Assembly: GCA_964540815.1 (NCBI GenBank)
Contig: CAZIOH010000020.1
Coordinates: 14,423 to 78,422 of the forward strand
DNA length: 64,000 nucleotides
Source: CAZIOH01 sp964540815
Lineage (GTDB): Bacteria; Myxococcota_A; Polyangia; Fen-1088
Direction: 5' to 3'
The notes below the pieces were generated by a model. That model was given only the letters and a program-made list of their open reading frames with translations. It was not told where the DNA came from and did no database searches. Shown here one piece after another: positions 63,814 to 64,000 of the stretch. How positions within the stretch are numbered: the first letter of the stretch is position 1; each line of letters opens with the position of its first letter. The translations under genes were made by a program, and so were the position numbers.

Positions 63814-64000
63814 CTAGACGGGCCGCCGATTCTCGGCCGAATGGGCGCGAAACCAGACACAAGATGCAATTGAGGCTCTTGCTTGCTCGGCGCTCGATCC
63901 GGCTTTGCCGGAATCGGTCCCGTACAGAACGATTGCCGTTGCCGCCGGGGCCCCGGTTCCGCCGTAACCCACGAAGGCTCGCTGGCGAGCCTGCTGGCCG
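63814..64000 (-). pseudogene. C-terminal fragment of a diverged TPR/PEGA paralogue, cut by the window edge
   Basis: The minus-strand frame from 64000 to the TAG at 63816-63814 contains QRAFVGYGGTGAPAATAIVLYG, aligning with KTFAFVGYGAAGALAVTSAVLFF of the neighbouring TPR/PEGA protein. The remaining 35 residues show no similarity and lack the usual GC-rich-gene amino-acid pattern, so the 3' end may be frameshifted. It could also be an intact divergent copy; only 187 bases are visible. Confidence 0.5.

Overview
The window is very GC-rich chromosomal DNA that most resembles a Myxococcota (Polyangia-like) genome. This rests on Gly/Ser-rich linkers behind lipoprotein signals, a Stig1-like Cys-repeat lipoprotein, TPR/PEGA proteins, a CheB-CheR-PAS-kinase hybrid, a type IV pilin with a sigma-54 promoter, and alternative complex III (ACIII) beside a cbb3-type oxidase. 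The assignment is inferred from gene content. I see no tRNA, rRNA, CRISPR array, prophage or intact insertion sequence.

Layout. 1-3203: an edge-truncated NapC/NirT-type multihaem cytochrome, a CPBP intramembrane protease and an NAD(P)-binding epimerase-like protein (minus). 3501-8939: a giant secreted protein with three LamG modules and a propeller-like C-terminus. 9002-11744: an MFS exporter and a cysteine hydrolase, divergent across an operator-like palindrome, then a type IV pilin. 12032-13222: NikR with an unusual His-rich tail and a small unknown protein. 13336-21191: surface and secreted proteins (pectate lyase lipoprotein, YncE/phosphoesterase, two divergent porins).

21185-40948 is a respiratory island. 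On the minus strand lies ccoI-ccoS-ccoNO (fused)-ccoQ-ccoP (one haem)-ccoG. On the plus strand are a TauE/DsbD_2-like membrane protein and then a tightly overlapping operon: dihaem cytochrome c, a NarI-like protein with only two histidines, and actABCDEF. hemN (minus) sits between them. The simplest reading is quinol -> ACIII (perhaps with the NarC/NarI-like pair) -> cytochrome c -> cbb3 oxidase, with copper loading (CcoI), assembly (CcoS, CcoG) and oxygen-independent haem synthesis (HemN) encoded alongside. A 165-bp nested-palindrome, MITE-like element abuts the hemN stop codon. A related solo arm lies upstream of the MFS gene 19 kb away.

41155-54183: two quinone oxidoreductases, a glycine-zipper lipoprotein, a HAD phosphatase, a Tat-exported amidase, Fpg (mutM), the 1446-residue chemotaxis-type hybrid kinase and two beta-propeller proteins. 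54572-58719: a GH3 beta-glucosidase lipoprotein translationally coupled to an outer-membrane beta-barrel. 59085-64000 (minus): the Cys-rich repeat lipoprotein, a TPR/PEGA protein upstream in the same operon, and the tail of a second, apparently diverged paralogue running off the edge.
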